A stretch of DNA of 37,165 nucleotides from Paraglomus occultum (lineage: Eukaryota > Glomeromycota > Glomeromycetes > Paraglomerales > Paraglomeraceae). The stretch covers positions 1 through 37,165 of the forward strand of contig CAJVPJ010000181.1 in assembly GCA_910592205.1 (NCBI GenBank), read 5' to 3'. Positions 1-12,694 of the stretch are shown piece by piece. The position numbers and the translations under genes are program-made. The notes under the pieces were generated by a model. The model saw only the letters and a list, made by a program, of their open reading frames with translations, made no database searches and was not told where the DNA came from. Every line of letters starts with the position of its first letter. The first letter of the stretch is position 1.

Positions 1-3000
1 CGAAAAAATAGATTTTTCATATGTTTTACTATGTGATCGACAAAAATTACGTAGACTTTTGTCCAGTGAGTGTATATATGTGCATGAAATTTTCTTTCGA
101 ATGCATTCAACGTTCGTGAATGCGTTCCTTTCGATACTAAATTTTCCTATAACTTACCAGTACGTTTCCCGCAAACCATCACCCACGCGACTTGCAGAAA
201 ATTGAAACATGTGTTGATACGAGAAAAGACGAGATATCACATGTGCCAATGTTTCATCGTCATTGGCTATCTCCAATTCCTCTATTGTTCACTTGGACGT
301 TCAACTAATCCATTCACGACTTTCTGTCACCTTTCACGTTTCACTGATAACACGCCCTCCCTTTTCTCACTAGTTATATAAATTAAATTGCTGTCATTGA
401 AGAAATGGAATGTCAACTTTTTTAACAAAAAAAAAAAGTCCAAAGACATAACATTTAACAGCTCAAGTTTGCTTGCGGATAGAAATGCGGCGCTAATCCA
501 TGGATTAAAAGTATAAGTCACAAAACACCTTACAACCAAGAAGCTTGGAATAGGTTCATTTAGTCCCTTGACACTTGAAGTAATACACAACCACTTTATA
601 GCCACGACACATGCCAAAATAAATACTACTTTTGTCAGATAGACTTAAGCGCGCAACGGTTAAATCTCTAAACGCTCTGCCAAATAGTAATGAAATTCGC
701 GCGATACGTTGTAGCGTGCAACGTAACACGATTAAGTGAAATTATTTCAATTTAATATTAAATTATGTCGTTAACTCTAGAGGTTATTAATAATCCAGCA
801 ATCGAAAACTTGTTTCAAGCCTTGGAAAGTAAACATGAGCTTGAATGGATTTCTTAACCCGGAAATTTCTGATAATGTTTACTACGCCAGTCGCAGTGAG
901 ATTTCAACACTTTCACTATTTGGAAACAGCGAAGAGTGTACGCCAGCACTTGTGAATATACTCACTTTCAACACATGGCTACAATAATAATGTCAGTCAA
1001 TATAGACGACATTCCAGATAGCTTAACAGTTAGATATGTAACAACTGGGTTCTACGCCTTTTCCTGCATAGGATTTCTCCAACGGAATAATGAAATAACT
1101 ATTCGGTAGGATAATATCTATAAGATCAAATAAATACGACTAATAAACTTACGATTGGAAATATTCAACTGGCGTTCACTATGATCTCTAATGTCTTCTC
1201 TAATGATGTATATTCAGTCTGGTAATCTCTAGCTTTCGGCATACGCTGAACTTACGGTGCTGAGAACTTAACCAGTTGTGCAAGCGATTAACGACGAAAT
1301 CCCAGCGACGTTCCTAATTGTAATACTATTATTTTACCTAATAATAACAACTACAAGCAAATCCATTTTAACGACATTCCTGGATAGCATCACGAAATAT
1401 ATATCAGACACAAAATGATGTACCCATATTGTTGTACGAGTGGTGTTGTGTGTTCTAAGAAAATGTCCGTCCCAGTAGAAAAGTTAACTGGGACGAGATT
1501 TCGTTTTTATTAGCATGTTAGTATCGAGCGGGATATAATTGCTAGTGTTGATTGCTTTTTTGATCATGGTATCTACTACTAGTGAGCAACATGTTAATAG
1601 AAATATACCGAATCTTGTCTCTAGTTCAACCCTAATTGAAATTTACTGGGAACACTGCTAGGGCTGGCCTTTTGACTTTCTTATTTCTGGAGCTGTTAGG
1701 AACAAATAAGATTATAGGGAAAAAATTTCATTACCTCATGGTACCTACTGTAAATAGTAATCGTAGATAATACATATATATGTAATATAACGCGTGCATA
1801 TAATAAATAAAGAAGAATAAAAAGTAAAAAACTCAAAATTTTGCCAGGCCAACTGAGGGCACTAGGGACAGCTATTCAAAAAAAGTTCTAGAAACTGGAA
1901 ATGCTAAATCGCTGGCCTTACTTCCGACCCTCAGCTAATTTTTTTAGAGCCAGTTTTTCTAGGGACGGCTTTTTTTTATTACATGACAAGTTTTTAGACA
2001 AATTTAGATATCACACAAAGCATGCGCCTACTTATTTGCTGTTCTACCAAAGACACTAAGTGTACTGATATGAAGCTGAGATGTAAAATTAATATCGACA
2101 TATTTGATTATTCTAGAATGCACAATTGTAACGTAAATTTTTAGGCAATTTTATGCCTGGAATAAATATGATGCCATAATGAAGTGGAAATATGGATAAT
2201 AAGTTTTTGTCCATTAAAAATTTGACATTTAAATATTGCCTGTATTAATATTGATGTACTGTATTAGTATGCTTCTCAAAGTATTATCAGTCTAATTTTT
2301 GCCGAACGTAAGTGTGTACAAATCAACAGCATTTTAACCAGAAATACAACTCGCTTTTTTTACTGTTTATGGTTATAAATATACGTAAAAAAATCATTTA
2401 CAAACTGCTATGGTAATAGTGCTTGTCTTTTGAAATAAATATACCAGACGTTATGCATTCAACCAAGTTAATATTGACTGTTTTTGTTTCGACACTGTTA
2501 AGATCTAAGTTTTAGAGTAAAGAGTGCAAAGCGCCTACAAAACTGTTCTCTGATTAATTGACAAGAATCACAAATACGTGTACTTTTGGTAATAGTAATA
2601 ACTATTAACGGAATAAGTTAATTATTAATTAACTTTTTCAGTTTGCGTCATATTTTACCAGTTAAAAGTGTAAACAATAGCCTTAGATTACACGCCTTGA
2701 ATAAATAAAAACGTAAACACATTTTAAATTGTACTGCCAAATTGCCAACGAACGAAAGATACATGCTTTATTATATTGTTGAAATAAAGATTTCCGTTCT
2801 ATACCTGAACTAGTAAGAAACACATAATTATTAGTCTCAATTGTACTATATAACGTTGCAACATTTAAAAAATTGATACTTTGACGAATAGAGACGGTAA
2901 TGGTTATCCGAAAATAATAAGGGCCAATATAGCAAAATCTATCTGCAACAACGCTATGCCATAATACATCAGTATCATTGAGTACTCTTGTCAATCAACT

Positions 3001-3725
3001 CGAACCATGACAGTATCGATGTGACTTATCGTACCCTTGGCAGACAGCTAAAGTTCTATGTTATAAAACTGTAACCACGTCAATGCTCACAGAAGTTCAT
3101 AAGCAAAATTATGTCGAATGAGCCAAGTGACAATTGAAAATACACTTTCTTTACCGGAGAAACAGCATTTGGGTCGCACCCGGGATGCAGTTGAAACACC
3201 GGTATAACAATAAGCTTTGAAAAAACAAAGGCCAAAATTTGAGATAATTTGGAAGAGTTTATGACAGAATCTGTATTAACAATTTTAACTTTAATGCAAC
3301 ACGATATGAGCTACTTATTGAAAGCAATAGTAGGCGAGTTAATTTTTAATTTGATAAAACTTGTTTTGCATCTTTCTGGCAACGTATCAACAATTAGATT
3401 TAGTGCTCTAGTCCACACTAGCAGACAATCGAAAGCGAGACAATCATTGAAGTCGTTGTGAATGACAGCTTAATTATCCTTTTAAACAATATTTGATTAA
3501 ATTGATTGCTTCATTACGGTTAAAATAAACACGGTTGATAAATGAGTATACAATATGAGACAGCGAAAAAATTCATTTCTTTAGTTTGGAAGACAAAACG
3601 GTAATGTACAAACTAGTAAAGATTAGCAGCGGGGGAAAAACGTCAATGCTAACTAGTATGAATTAACATGTAAAACGGGTTGTCTATGCATTTTTCAAAC
3701 TTGTACTGACGCTATATTTATCCTC
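1..3725. other. Gene-poor left flank
   Basis: No reading frame here looks like a gene. The longest open frames (for example 327-617 minus and 2683-2994 minus) are short, have amino-acid composition typical of translated AT-rich non-coding DNA, and show no recognisable domain or splice-linked continuation. Between about 1655 and 1976 a motif of the form CTAGGG(A)C(x)GC recurs three times in the same orientation (near 1658, 1862 and 1959). This may be the remnant of a small repeat, but no terminal inverted repeats were found. Confidence 0.5.
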
Positions 3726-3773
3726 TTGTCTTACGCTTCGAGTGATCAACTGAAAGGGATATTTAGGAATGGA

Positions 3774-5804
3774 ATGAATAAGCTATTTATACTTAACTTG
3801 ATAAATACCACAATTTCCAATACTAAAAAAGCCACTCTACTGAATCTTTTGGCTTTAAACATCTATACTCGTCATGGTTTTTGTGCTACGCCATCAATTA
3901 TCGGTGTGACATATGACGCAATCGTGTACGACATACTAATGCATGAAACAATCTTGCGGAATATCGGAAGCGATATTGATCAAACGGATATGGACAAGAC
4001 TTTTCTAGACAAAGTAATTGAGGATGGAATGGTCAAGTGCTACTCAGAAAGTGAAATCTTAAACCGTAAGATTGTCGGCTGTGGTGGGTTCGGAGTTGTG
4101 TACAAGGCAAGGTTGAAACATACTGGCGTAACTGTTGCTATGAAGATGTTATTGTTGGATAAGTATGTCGATGAGCAAAACTTATACAAGAAGTTTGTCA
4201 ATGAGGTTTGTGGTTAATGCTGCTGTTGATTATGTCGCATCAGAAACATGTATCTGACAATAGATGTTTATATGTGTCAGCTGAAAGCTCACAAGAAGGT
4301 AGATGACCATCCAAACGTTATCCGGTTTTTAGGTTTATGCAGAGGTCAGTATATCACATTACAGGGAATGTAACTCAAAATTGTAAATATCGACGACTTA
4401 TTCTGCTAAATACAATCAGATGCGGACCAACACTATCACATGGTATTTGAATTCGCTGACGGGGGAAGTCTGCGGGCATACTTGGCAGACCGTTTTAAGG
4501 ACTTGACATGGAAAGAGAAATATAACTTGGGGCTTGGCATTACAAATGGGCTGAAATACTTGCATGTGCTTGACATAATTCACAAAGATATGGTATGACG
4601 TTATCTATTACTATATCTATTTACTATTACATATGTCAGTGCAAAATAATGATCTAATTACTGTTTTTACATCTGAATTTTCTTTTACACATAGTCGTCA
4701 GCAAATATTCTTATTCAAGAAGGCGTTGCGAAAATAACTGACTTTGGTCTGTCTAGTATGCTAAAGCAATCTACATCTACATCCAAAGGGGAAGGTAACA
4801 CAGCATATATTGATCCTGCCACGTTTACAAATCCTCAATCATATAAGCGAGGGAAAAAGTCTGACATTTTTAGTCTCGGAGTAATATTGTGGGAAATTTC
4901 TAGTGGCAAGAGCCCATGTGAAGGACGCATTCAAAGTTTTGAAGTTGTTTTGTATCGATTGAATGGTCTGAGAGACCCTCCTTTTCCAGAAACACCAGAA
5001 GAGTACATTGAATTATATTCAAAATGTTGGGATGATGACCCAAACAAAAGGCCATCAAGTGAAGAGGTATATAAGCAATTAAAGTGTTTGTATGATGAAC
5101 AATATGGTAGAAGACTGAAATTGATTGGGTGTGATATTGGAGACACTGAAATAATTGCATTAGCAAATGCTTTAGGGTCAAACTCTTCAATTCAGTTAAA
5201 CAAATTCTTAAAAGAGATTGGATATGAACATTTGTCAACATCAAATGCTCTAGAATTAGATTCTTTTTTGACTTCTTTGGATTTGAGTTACAATAAGATC
5301 ATAGACACAGGAGCAGCAGCTTTAGCAAAAGCTCTAGAATCAAATTCTTCTCTGACATCTTTGGATTTGTACCACAATGAAATTGGAGACACAGGAGCAG
5401 CAGCTTTAGCAAAGGCGCTAGAATCAAATTCTTCTCTGACTTCTTTGTCTTTGAGTGACAATAAGACTGGAGACACAGGAGCAGCAGCTTTAGCAAAGGC
5501 TCTAGAATCAAATTCTTCTCTGACTTCTTTGTCTTTGAGTGACAATAAGATTGGAGACACAGGAGCAGCAGCTTTGGCCAAGGCTCTAGAATCAAACTCT
5601 TCTCTGACTTTTTTGTATTTGGGTAGAAATCAGGTTGGAGACACAGGAGCAGCAGCTTTGGCCAAGGCTCTAGAATCAAACTCTTCTCTGACTTCTTTGT
5701 ATTTGGATGGAAATCAGGTTGGAGATGCAGATGCTTTAGCAAAATGTTCCAGAATCATGTTTTTTAATATTAATGACACTATTTTAAGAGTAAGGGTAAT
5801 TTAG
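3774..5804 (+). CDS. TKL-like protein kinase fused to C-terminal leucine-rich repeats
   Basis: Four exons (3774-4205, 4281-4344, 4420-4592, 4695-5804) with GT-AG introns of 75, 75 and 102 nt join in frame to 592 codons. Residues 1-95 are an unrecognised N-terminal region. The kinase domain follows: Gly-rich loop GCGGFG (102-107), beta-3 VAMK with Lys124, alpha-C Glu144 in FVNE, HPNVIRFLG, hinge VFEFADGGSL, catalytic loop HKDM-SSAN (220-227), DFG (239-241), then SDIFSLGVILWE. The HRD Arg is Lys, but the catalytic Asp, Asn and DFG are kept, so activity is plausible. From about residue 415 come six ribonuclease-inhibitor-type LRRs of 28 residues, the last truncated, preceded by one divergent repeat. 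No signal peptide or membrane helix is seen, so the product is probably cytosolic. The start is the first in-frame ATG; an upstream exon cannot be excluded. Kinases of this style are greatly expanded in Glomeromycotina; a kinase-then-LRR order is the reverse of plant receptor kinases. Substrate unknown. Confidence 0.9.
5268..5752 (+). repeat. 84-bp coding tandem repeat (LRR array)
   Basis: Five full 84-bp units (5268, 5352, 5436, 5520 and 5604) and one partial unit (5688 to about 5752) encode LRRs of the form LTSLxLxxNxIGDTGAAALA followed by KALESNSS. Units 3 and 4 are almost identical in DNA, including third codon positions, which suggests recent unequal crossing-over or gene conversion. The last unit loses the pattern after GDADALAK and the frame ends about 15 codons later. 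Confidence 0.93.
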
Positions 5805-7642
5805 TAGAGTTTTGCAGGTCATAGTTAACTTATTGGAACACAACATAAACAGCAATTAATCACATAAAATGACTAGTTTGGATTAGCCAACAAAAAACTG
5901 TTATAAAATAAATTGTAAAATCTGTTTACTACTACTGTTTATTGCCAAATATTACTTGCAAAACATTCAAAGTTTACAACCGGATATACTATAACAGTTT
6001 ATTTAAGCTGTAAGGTTACGATGTGAACGGCGCGGGTAAAATACGCGAATAGCGGAAAGAGAGTTTATATTAATAGTGTAGACGATTAGTGTTAGCTTTA
6101 GGATAAGCACAAGTAACGTTTACCCCGACGAGTCGACATACCAAATCGAATATTGCCCTGTTTAAATAGAATATTTAAGTCACCTTCGATTCTGTGATAT
6201 ACTGTATAATTATTCTTGTTATTATTACAGAGACCCTTGTTCGGATACGAGTACAGGAGGTATATTGTATAGAGAATAGAAAAGCGCGCACATTAATTGA
6301 TTAGATTAGATTAATTGTAGAAGCAATTATCGGAATAAGAGCGGTGAGCTGAAGCTAAATTAGGACAGCCTTCTGTCGGCCAACACGCCTAAGCGAAAGA
6401 TAATTGCTCTCTCACAACCCAGACTGCCGACCACAACATTACGAATTATAAACTATCACGAATGGCACAGTCACCATTGTTCTCGTATAGAATAAGCAAA
6501 TGTCAAGTGGAATGACGACAAAATAGCAATAACAATGGTTATAATTATGCGATTTACGGTCACTGTCAAGAACACTTAGGTCTAATTCACCCTCGAGTGA
6601 TTTGTCATCCACAAGTGTCGTGTAAAGTGCTCTTACTCTCTTAGTAATATCGTGAATTATACTTGTGCAACGCTAAGCCTTCGTTACCAGTCTTTGACTT
6701 TCTATACGTACCATTGGCGTCAAAGTATCGTAATGACTGTTACTTAGTAAAGGCAGAGCCATCAAACTTAATTTGTAGAATAAAAGTATTTTGGAAACTG
6801 ATACTGGTGATATAACCGAAAAAAAATTAAAAATAAAAAATAGCAACTTCGAAAAAAAACAATGAGCAAACAGGGGGAAGAAGAAAAAAACTAAATTTAC
6901 TATAATAATAATTAACAAGGAATGTGTGATAATGGATGTTATATTAAGCAAGTTACTGCGGAATAGATCTTAATTATATTCAATACGTTATGCTCTTGCT
7001 TTTGTAATTGATCTATGTAGTTATCCGTCTAATCAATAACGCACTCTATTGTCCCATACTTTTATCGAATAGCTGAACATTTTCACCGAATATTTATTAC
7101 CAAACGTATTCTCTTGACATATGCATTGAGTCATGCCGAATTATAAATGTCGAGATAGAATATAATATTAATTCTAATTCACGTCTATAATATGATCCGA
7201 AAATATTATCCGCTAATTGAATGTAATATTAATGGGTTTACTTAGACAAGGTTCGTGTGGGAGTCAATTGACTTTGTTGTGCAAAACTGAATAACATTTT
7301 GCAGTAAATTCGACATGATTGCCAGGCAAATGGTGTAGATCTATGAATGAAACGCTATCTCACACAACATTTACTATTGGGAATAGCCATCCCTAGAATC
7401 CATTCAACTGTATTACCTACTAAACGTTTAATGTCTATGCCCTATCAATCCAACATATGAGCAGCAAGCTTTATAGTTGTAGTTGTCAAGTCACTGTTTA
7501 AAATATAATATTTTCTTACGAAAACTTTTGTCTTTGCCTTTTGAAAATTACCTATGAACGAGGGTCGAGTCAGTTTAAAAGCAAAATTCCATGCTTTAAC
7601 CAAACAAAACATTAGCAAAGCGGAGCAGAGACAATAGTCAAC
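5805..7642. other. Intergenic, no gene seen
   Basis: The kinase-LRR gene is followed by AT-rich sequence with AATAAA-like signals near 5902. The stretch 6000-6480 is richer in GC than its surroundings and has LTR-like texture, but no paired copy, primer-binding site or reading frame was found. The open frame at 6673-6951 (minus) is Phe/Ile-rich translated AT sequence. Confidence 0.45.
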
Positions 7643-7741
7643 ATGCCCACAGGAAATTTCATGGTAGCGTTAGCATTAAAAATGATTCTTATTGGACTAT
7701 CAATCTCGCGAAACATTACCGCTCCGTCGGAGCTACCTTGA
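7643..7741 (+). CDS. Possible 32-aa hydrophobic peptide
   Basis: An ATG-initiated frame of 32 codons has a polar start (MPTGN), a hydrophobic centre (FMVALALKMILIGLSIS) and a polar end (RNITAPSELP) with an NIT glycosylation sequon. This is the layout of a signal peptide followed by a few mature residues. It could be a tiny secreted peptide, the first exon of a spliced gene, or chance. No good GT donor is visible before the stop, no relative is recognised, and there is no second copy in the window for comparison. Confidence 0.22.
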   Translation: MPTGNFMVALALKMILIGLSISRNITAPSELP

Positions 7742-7940
7742 AAGTCAAATAATTCTGGCTGTTTGCATATGCGTTATTCTGACTTGCGTTTTATGGTTGG
7801 CAATGTATCCACCAGATTCAATGGCCTTAAATTTGTTCAAGTCTCTTTACTGAGTATACTTTATAAATATGTGAATAATATTCGGAAATGAATGACGCTG
7901 CTAAGTAATATTATTGACATATTGTCTAGAGGTAATATAG

Positions 7941-8538
7941 TTATTTGAGTAAACGAAGTTGCATATTAATATCCTCTACTTCTGAATACTTTTTATACTT
8001 GGCAGTATAAACTGTTCCGTAACCACCAGCTCCAATCTGTTTAATATCATAAAAGTCGTTATACTGCATGTATTTAACACGATTGTTGTTTCGTATAAAC
8101 GTGTACAGTATTGCATATACGTCGTAATAGAAAACTAAATAATATTCCCGAGTAAATGGCTCCTTAGTGATTCCAATTATCCAAATATTATCGGGTGTTA
8201 ATATTGTCGGGTATTCCTTAGTTAACTATTTTGGTAAACAGAATACAAGCTATAACTTAAACTCTGATCAATTTAAACGCATGATATGCACTTGTCGATT
8301 ACATTGTTTACACGTGCAATAATTTACCTGATGAAAATTATCGGTTTGTTCGTCAACTATTTTTTTGAGTGTTACACGGGTCAATTCATTCCATTCTGCT
8401 ATTATATGCGTGCATTCATGACGTAATGGCGTCATCTCTTGTACATTTGTTAACAGGGAATATTCTATCCATTGCATATACGCATCATCTTCACTCTTCG
8501 TATTACTCCACCACTCAGTCTTTGTATTTGGTCTATCA
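7941..8538 (-). pseudogene. Truncated kinase relic with pieces of two N-lobes
   Basis: On the minus strand, an open frame from about 8538 to 8292 joins in frame to 8225-7941 across a 66-nt GT-AG intron (8226-8291). The first part has WIEYSLLTNVQE, then a region with no Gly-rich loop, then a beta-3-like TLKK, and after the intron a beta-4/hinge-like GITKEPFTREYYLVF. It is followed by a second kinase start, YNDFYDIKQIGAGGYGTVY with TAKYK, which stops 17 codons later before any catalytic lobe. So the order is: N-lobe without a nucleotide loop, then a second N-lobe with a perfect Gly-rich loop, with no HRD or DFG from either. The style resembles the expanded Glomeromycotina kinases. The relic reading is preferred because both catalytic lobes are missing, yet the frame is clean enough for a short expressed pseudokinase. 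An upstream first exon is possible; the first in-frame ATG is at 8477. Confidence 0.62.
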
Positions 8539-11500
8539 CTTAAATTTAATTATGTTATTAATTGTTCGCGTAACAACCCAATCTGATGTAATAAACAACT
8601 CTTTTTTAGATATCACTTTTGTCGACTCATCTGTTGTCGGTTTTAATCAATCTGCTATAATACTGTATGTGTAGATTGATGTCACCTCACAGTAAATTCT
8701 TCGTATATAAACATTGTATGCATTCTTTGTATTCGATAATAATAAACAAGGACTAATTGGCCGCAGTCCAAGTAGTCTGCTATGCACTTATAACGAAATA
8801 TATTGATACAGTACTAGGTTCTAATGGCGCTATAAATTAGTCTCTCGTATTTATTTCCTTCCTTAAAATAAATGCACGTTAATAATTGGTAGATACGTTC
8901 AAGTAATTTATCTTGTCATAACGTTAATCAATCGTCTCACCTGCTATCTGTTATGTGATAAGCGGTAAGTCTTTACGTCACTTTTCAAAAATAATAAATG
9001 GGTGTTATTTGCTGAGTTTGTTTCTTTTTGATTGCAAATTCCGAATAATCTATGTGGATAATATCTATACCCGACCGGCAATACATTACATAGGTCCTAC
9101 ATCTTGCATGCCAAAAGCTATAAAGAGAATAACAATAATGGAAAAAATTATCGTACTTGGAAATCCATTGTTATGGAGTAAGTATATTTTAGCAAAGTCA
9201 GAAAATGGAATTATTAATAGTTTAACATTGTAAGTCTACCATTGTCTAACGGTTTTCTTGTAACAACCTAGTGAGTGTTGTCAGAATTGACTAAACTCTA
9301 TGTCCGCAAGAAATTTGTTTATAATTTATTGAGCAATGGTTTATAAAGCCCAAACTACGATATCCTTTCTTTTTCGACACTGCATAACAAGTTTTATTAC
9401 TATTACATAGTTTAGAATATTGAAGGTTGCCTATCGTCGCATAAACGGTAAAAGTTTATTTGGCAAGGTAACGTTGCAATCAATGCGTTGATGTGTTCAT
9501 TTTGCTTATGACTATTTACTAGATGAGTGACATTAACTGTCGTGTCGATTTACGCAACCAGTTTTGTACTAACAATAAATCATTGTGTCCACAAATATAG
9601 ATTGTGCTTAATCCCTTATCAATAGAAATCTGTGTTTCATAATTGTTCCTAGTGTAGCGGACTACATCTTTTACATTTTCCTTTCTCAACCTGATAATTG
9701 TGATTTTATTGATGATTATGGTAAGGGGGCGAAAAATGAATTCCGGTTGATATGATACTATATTTCACACCCCTTATTCTAACTACAAACGTATTATACA
9801 CAAAGTGTTTTCTTTTTTTATCGTATTTCGAGGATCGACCTGACCTCTTTATCAATACAAAGTGCCAGACTGTAGAATACAGCAAATTTTAGACGCTTTC
9901 ATTTTAAGTGTCTTATATACATTGGTGGTCGGTATAATAGATTTTCATGGTCAAATTCTTATTTAATTATGTAACATTAGTTCTAAGAGAAAGCCTATGT
10001 ACTGAGCGAAGTCTTTTCTGAGATTTAAATCCAATGCTCTATATGCTAGTTGCGTATTATAATAATCACATAAAAATGTGATTCCATTGAGAATTGTGTC
10101 CTTGACTTGTAGCCTTTTCTCTTATAGTGTATACAAAGACTAATTAATCGTTACTATTTATATCACACCAAGGCATGTGTGACCCTGGCGAAAGACTAAA
10201 ATGTCAATATTTCTTTTTAATGTTCCATGTATGGCGTAATGCTATTACGGAACGTTCATTTTAAGACTATCGTACCCAACAAATACGTGCGAACAAAATC
10301 AATTACAGCTGACACTGTAACCGTAAATAAAGGAAAGACCTTGTTATGTCTAAAAAAAGGCTGTTGGCCCTAATTATTAGTCCTTATTGAGATTGTTCAA
10401 TACCACGTTAAGCACATTGACGGGCAAAAATGTTTCTTCATATGTAGGTTAATTCCATCTTTTCGAAAGAATGGATGCTGATCCGCAAAGACTTCGCTTG
10501 ATCATGAATTGGTCGAATATTGGAGCATGTGTTAATTTCTCGGGTGTCGAGAAGCGCACAATCAAAAGTTGATAATATATATCGGGTGCTAATGGCGAAG
10601 CCTTCAAGCGTTAATCCGAACCCATCAATTATATTTACATACACGATAGCTCTTTCTATTTTGATAAATGTTACTCCGGTTAAGGATAATCAGTATTACA
10701 ATAGCTAGTGACACACGGGTCCCCATCAAAATATTTATATAAAAAGATGGAGTCTCCAAGCTGCAACGAAATAACAACAAACTATTTATCGATATCCGGT
10801 ACTTTGGGCTTTACCCCTCCCCTTTACCGAGTCTAATCTGAAATTGTCTATTCCTCAAGAGATTCGGCATGTTTTATATGTTGACGTTTTTTTGAAGCCA
10901 CAATGCCCAATAATTATTAGACAGTCTGAAGCCAGCTTTTGCTCCCTGTTTGCTGTGGATTGATTTTTATGTCACTGATGTGGGGTGTCGTAAAATCAGT
11001 TTTATCTTTAGACGCAATACTTGAACAAAAAGAGGCCAAAAATCCGAAAGCATAAAGCTGCGTTTAGAAGTTGGGGATGGTAATTTCAATTCTACCGTTG
11101 GCTGTTTAGAACTTTTTATTCTTGCATCAATGTAATCACTTATTATTTCTGTTTCCTACGTGCAGCATTGTGACCTTGGAGCCTGACACGATATTCGGCG
11201 AATAGAAATAGTACTCACTAAAAACAAGGTAGAGTTCTAGACTATGCAAGCAAACTTCCAAAATACTTCTGCGAGACATACAGTTTCATATACAATCGTA
11301 AACTATATTACTCACGTTCTAACATCAACAAGAGCATTCTTTTACTACAACTCTCAATATTAATTTTTTTTTAATTACACGGAATAGGTATAACTTATTC
11401 AATTTTTTTAAATCGTCAAAATCAATCAAATTACCATATCACCTTATTCACTCACAATTTTCTTAGATAAATTCCTGTCTTTCATATCAAGACGGTCAGA

Positions 11501-11954
11501 AGTTTAAATGCGGTACGAATTGGTGAACAAATAGCCAGATTCAATTTACAGGGGTCGCCTTCGCTTGATCTGAAAGACATAGTATGCCGTACACCGTGCG
11601 TGCACTTTTTAACGTCGCACGGTATCTGTTTGGCGGGGCCGTGGCCACTCCACTTCGGAGTAAAAATAGAAATATTTTACTGCACGACGTTAAAGGGAAG
11701 ACGTTTATTTCACCAACAATTAATTTTTCCCAATATGCAGACTTTGTGGTAGAACGCTTTAAGTAAAATTGCTACTATGGAATAATGTAAATCGTCTTCG
11801 ATCAACCGTGCTAAGTAATACCATGTGGGGGCGGATCAGCAGTATTCTATATTGGACTACTGAACAATAGTTTGTTGTGGAAGATATCTTAGTTTTGTCC
11901 GGACAAAGTATTATTTTTTGTGTTTGCACTAATAAGTCTTTCCGGCTAAAGTTC
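8539..11954. other. Intergenic, no supported gene
   Basis: Several short open frames occur (8955-9233 plus, 10438-10644 minus, 10520-10708 plus, 11584-11766 plus). None has a recognisable motif, a splice-linked neighbour or a repeat copy. The 10.44-10.71 kb and 11.50-11.77 kb stretches are richer in GC than their flanks and could be eroded coding or transposon sequence, but nothing more can be said from the sequence. Confidence 0.45.
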
Positions 11955-12420
11955 AACGCTTTGTTTCTCCACAATAAGTATATAGCGAAGTGAAAAAATA
12001 GCACTAACGTTTATTCATCATATTGTATTTGGCACAACAATGCGATTGATGGTCTAAATAAGGATATTGTTTATTTGTCAGCCCGCAAAACGTTGATCAG
12101 TCCAAGCTTTTGTTTCTCCGTAGTAATCTAGCTGAAGTTGAAATGGTAGCACTAACATTGTATTTGGCACAACAAATACTATTGATAGTCTAAATAAGTT
12201 GTTGTGTATCTGCAACGCGTTAAAATGTTTAAATAAAATAATTAGTTTAACGCTTTGTCTCTCCGTATACGGAATTGAAAAGAAAGTCATTAACGTACGC
12301 TTATTATATAGCTATGCTGAGTTTGGGACTACAATACCATTGATTATCTCAATAAGTATATTGTGTATCCGTTAGCTGGCCGAAATATTAATATTAAGGC
12401 TTTGTCGTTCCGTAAAAAGA
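11955..12420. repeat. About 147-bp tandem repeat, 3 diverged units plus a partial
   Basis: A block that begins with a form of AACGCTTTGTCTCTCCGTA recurs at about 11955, 12104, 12249 and 12396, a period of 142-152 bp. Within the units, TTGTATTTGGCACAACAA and TTGATAGTCTAAATAAG-like stretches occur in the same order. Units have diverged by substitutions and small indels. Short open frames on the minus strand here (11759-12004, 12078-12290) are by-products of the repeat. Confidence 0.75.
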
Positions 12421-12694
12421 AATATAACGGAAACGAAATTAAACCAAACAGATCGTATTTTTAAACGCATTCTTGAATATCAGCCGTTTCTAGCCTCGTT
12501 GCAAATATAGAATAGATACATATAATATATTAATTACCAATAATTAATTGTATTTACGTAGTTTTTAACACTTTGTTATTAAATTCTATTTCGGAAAAAT
12601 TGTTTATAAATTTCTTCTGCTACATAAGTTGTTTAGCTTGTGTGTATCCAGTCTATTGTATATTAGTGTAATATTGGCATTATTATTAATGTCA

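Noticed and set aside
1655-1980. Possible MITE built on CTAGGGACxGC motifs
   Set aside because: The motifs are direct, not inverted, and no target-site duplication was found.
5288-5742. Two minus-strand frames opposite the LRR array
   Set aside because: They are antisense shadows of the 84-bp repeat; the plus frame carries the recognisable LRR consensus and connects to the kinase.
5990-6480. Possible solo LTR
   Set aside because: The region is somewhat GC-richer with promoter-like texture, but no second copy, target-site duplication or clear TG...CA ends could be fixed.
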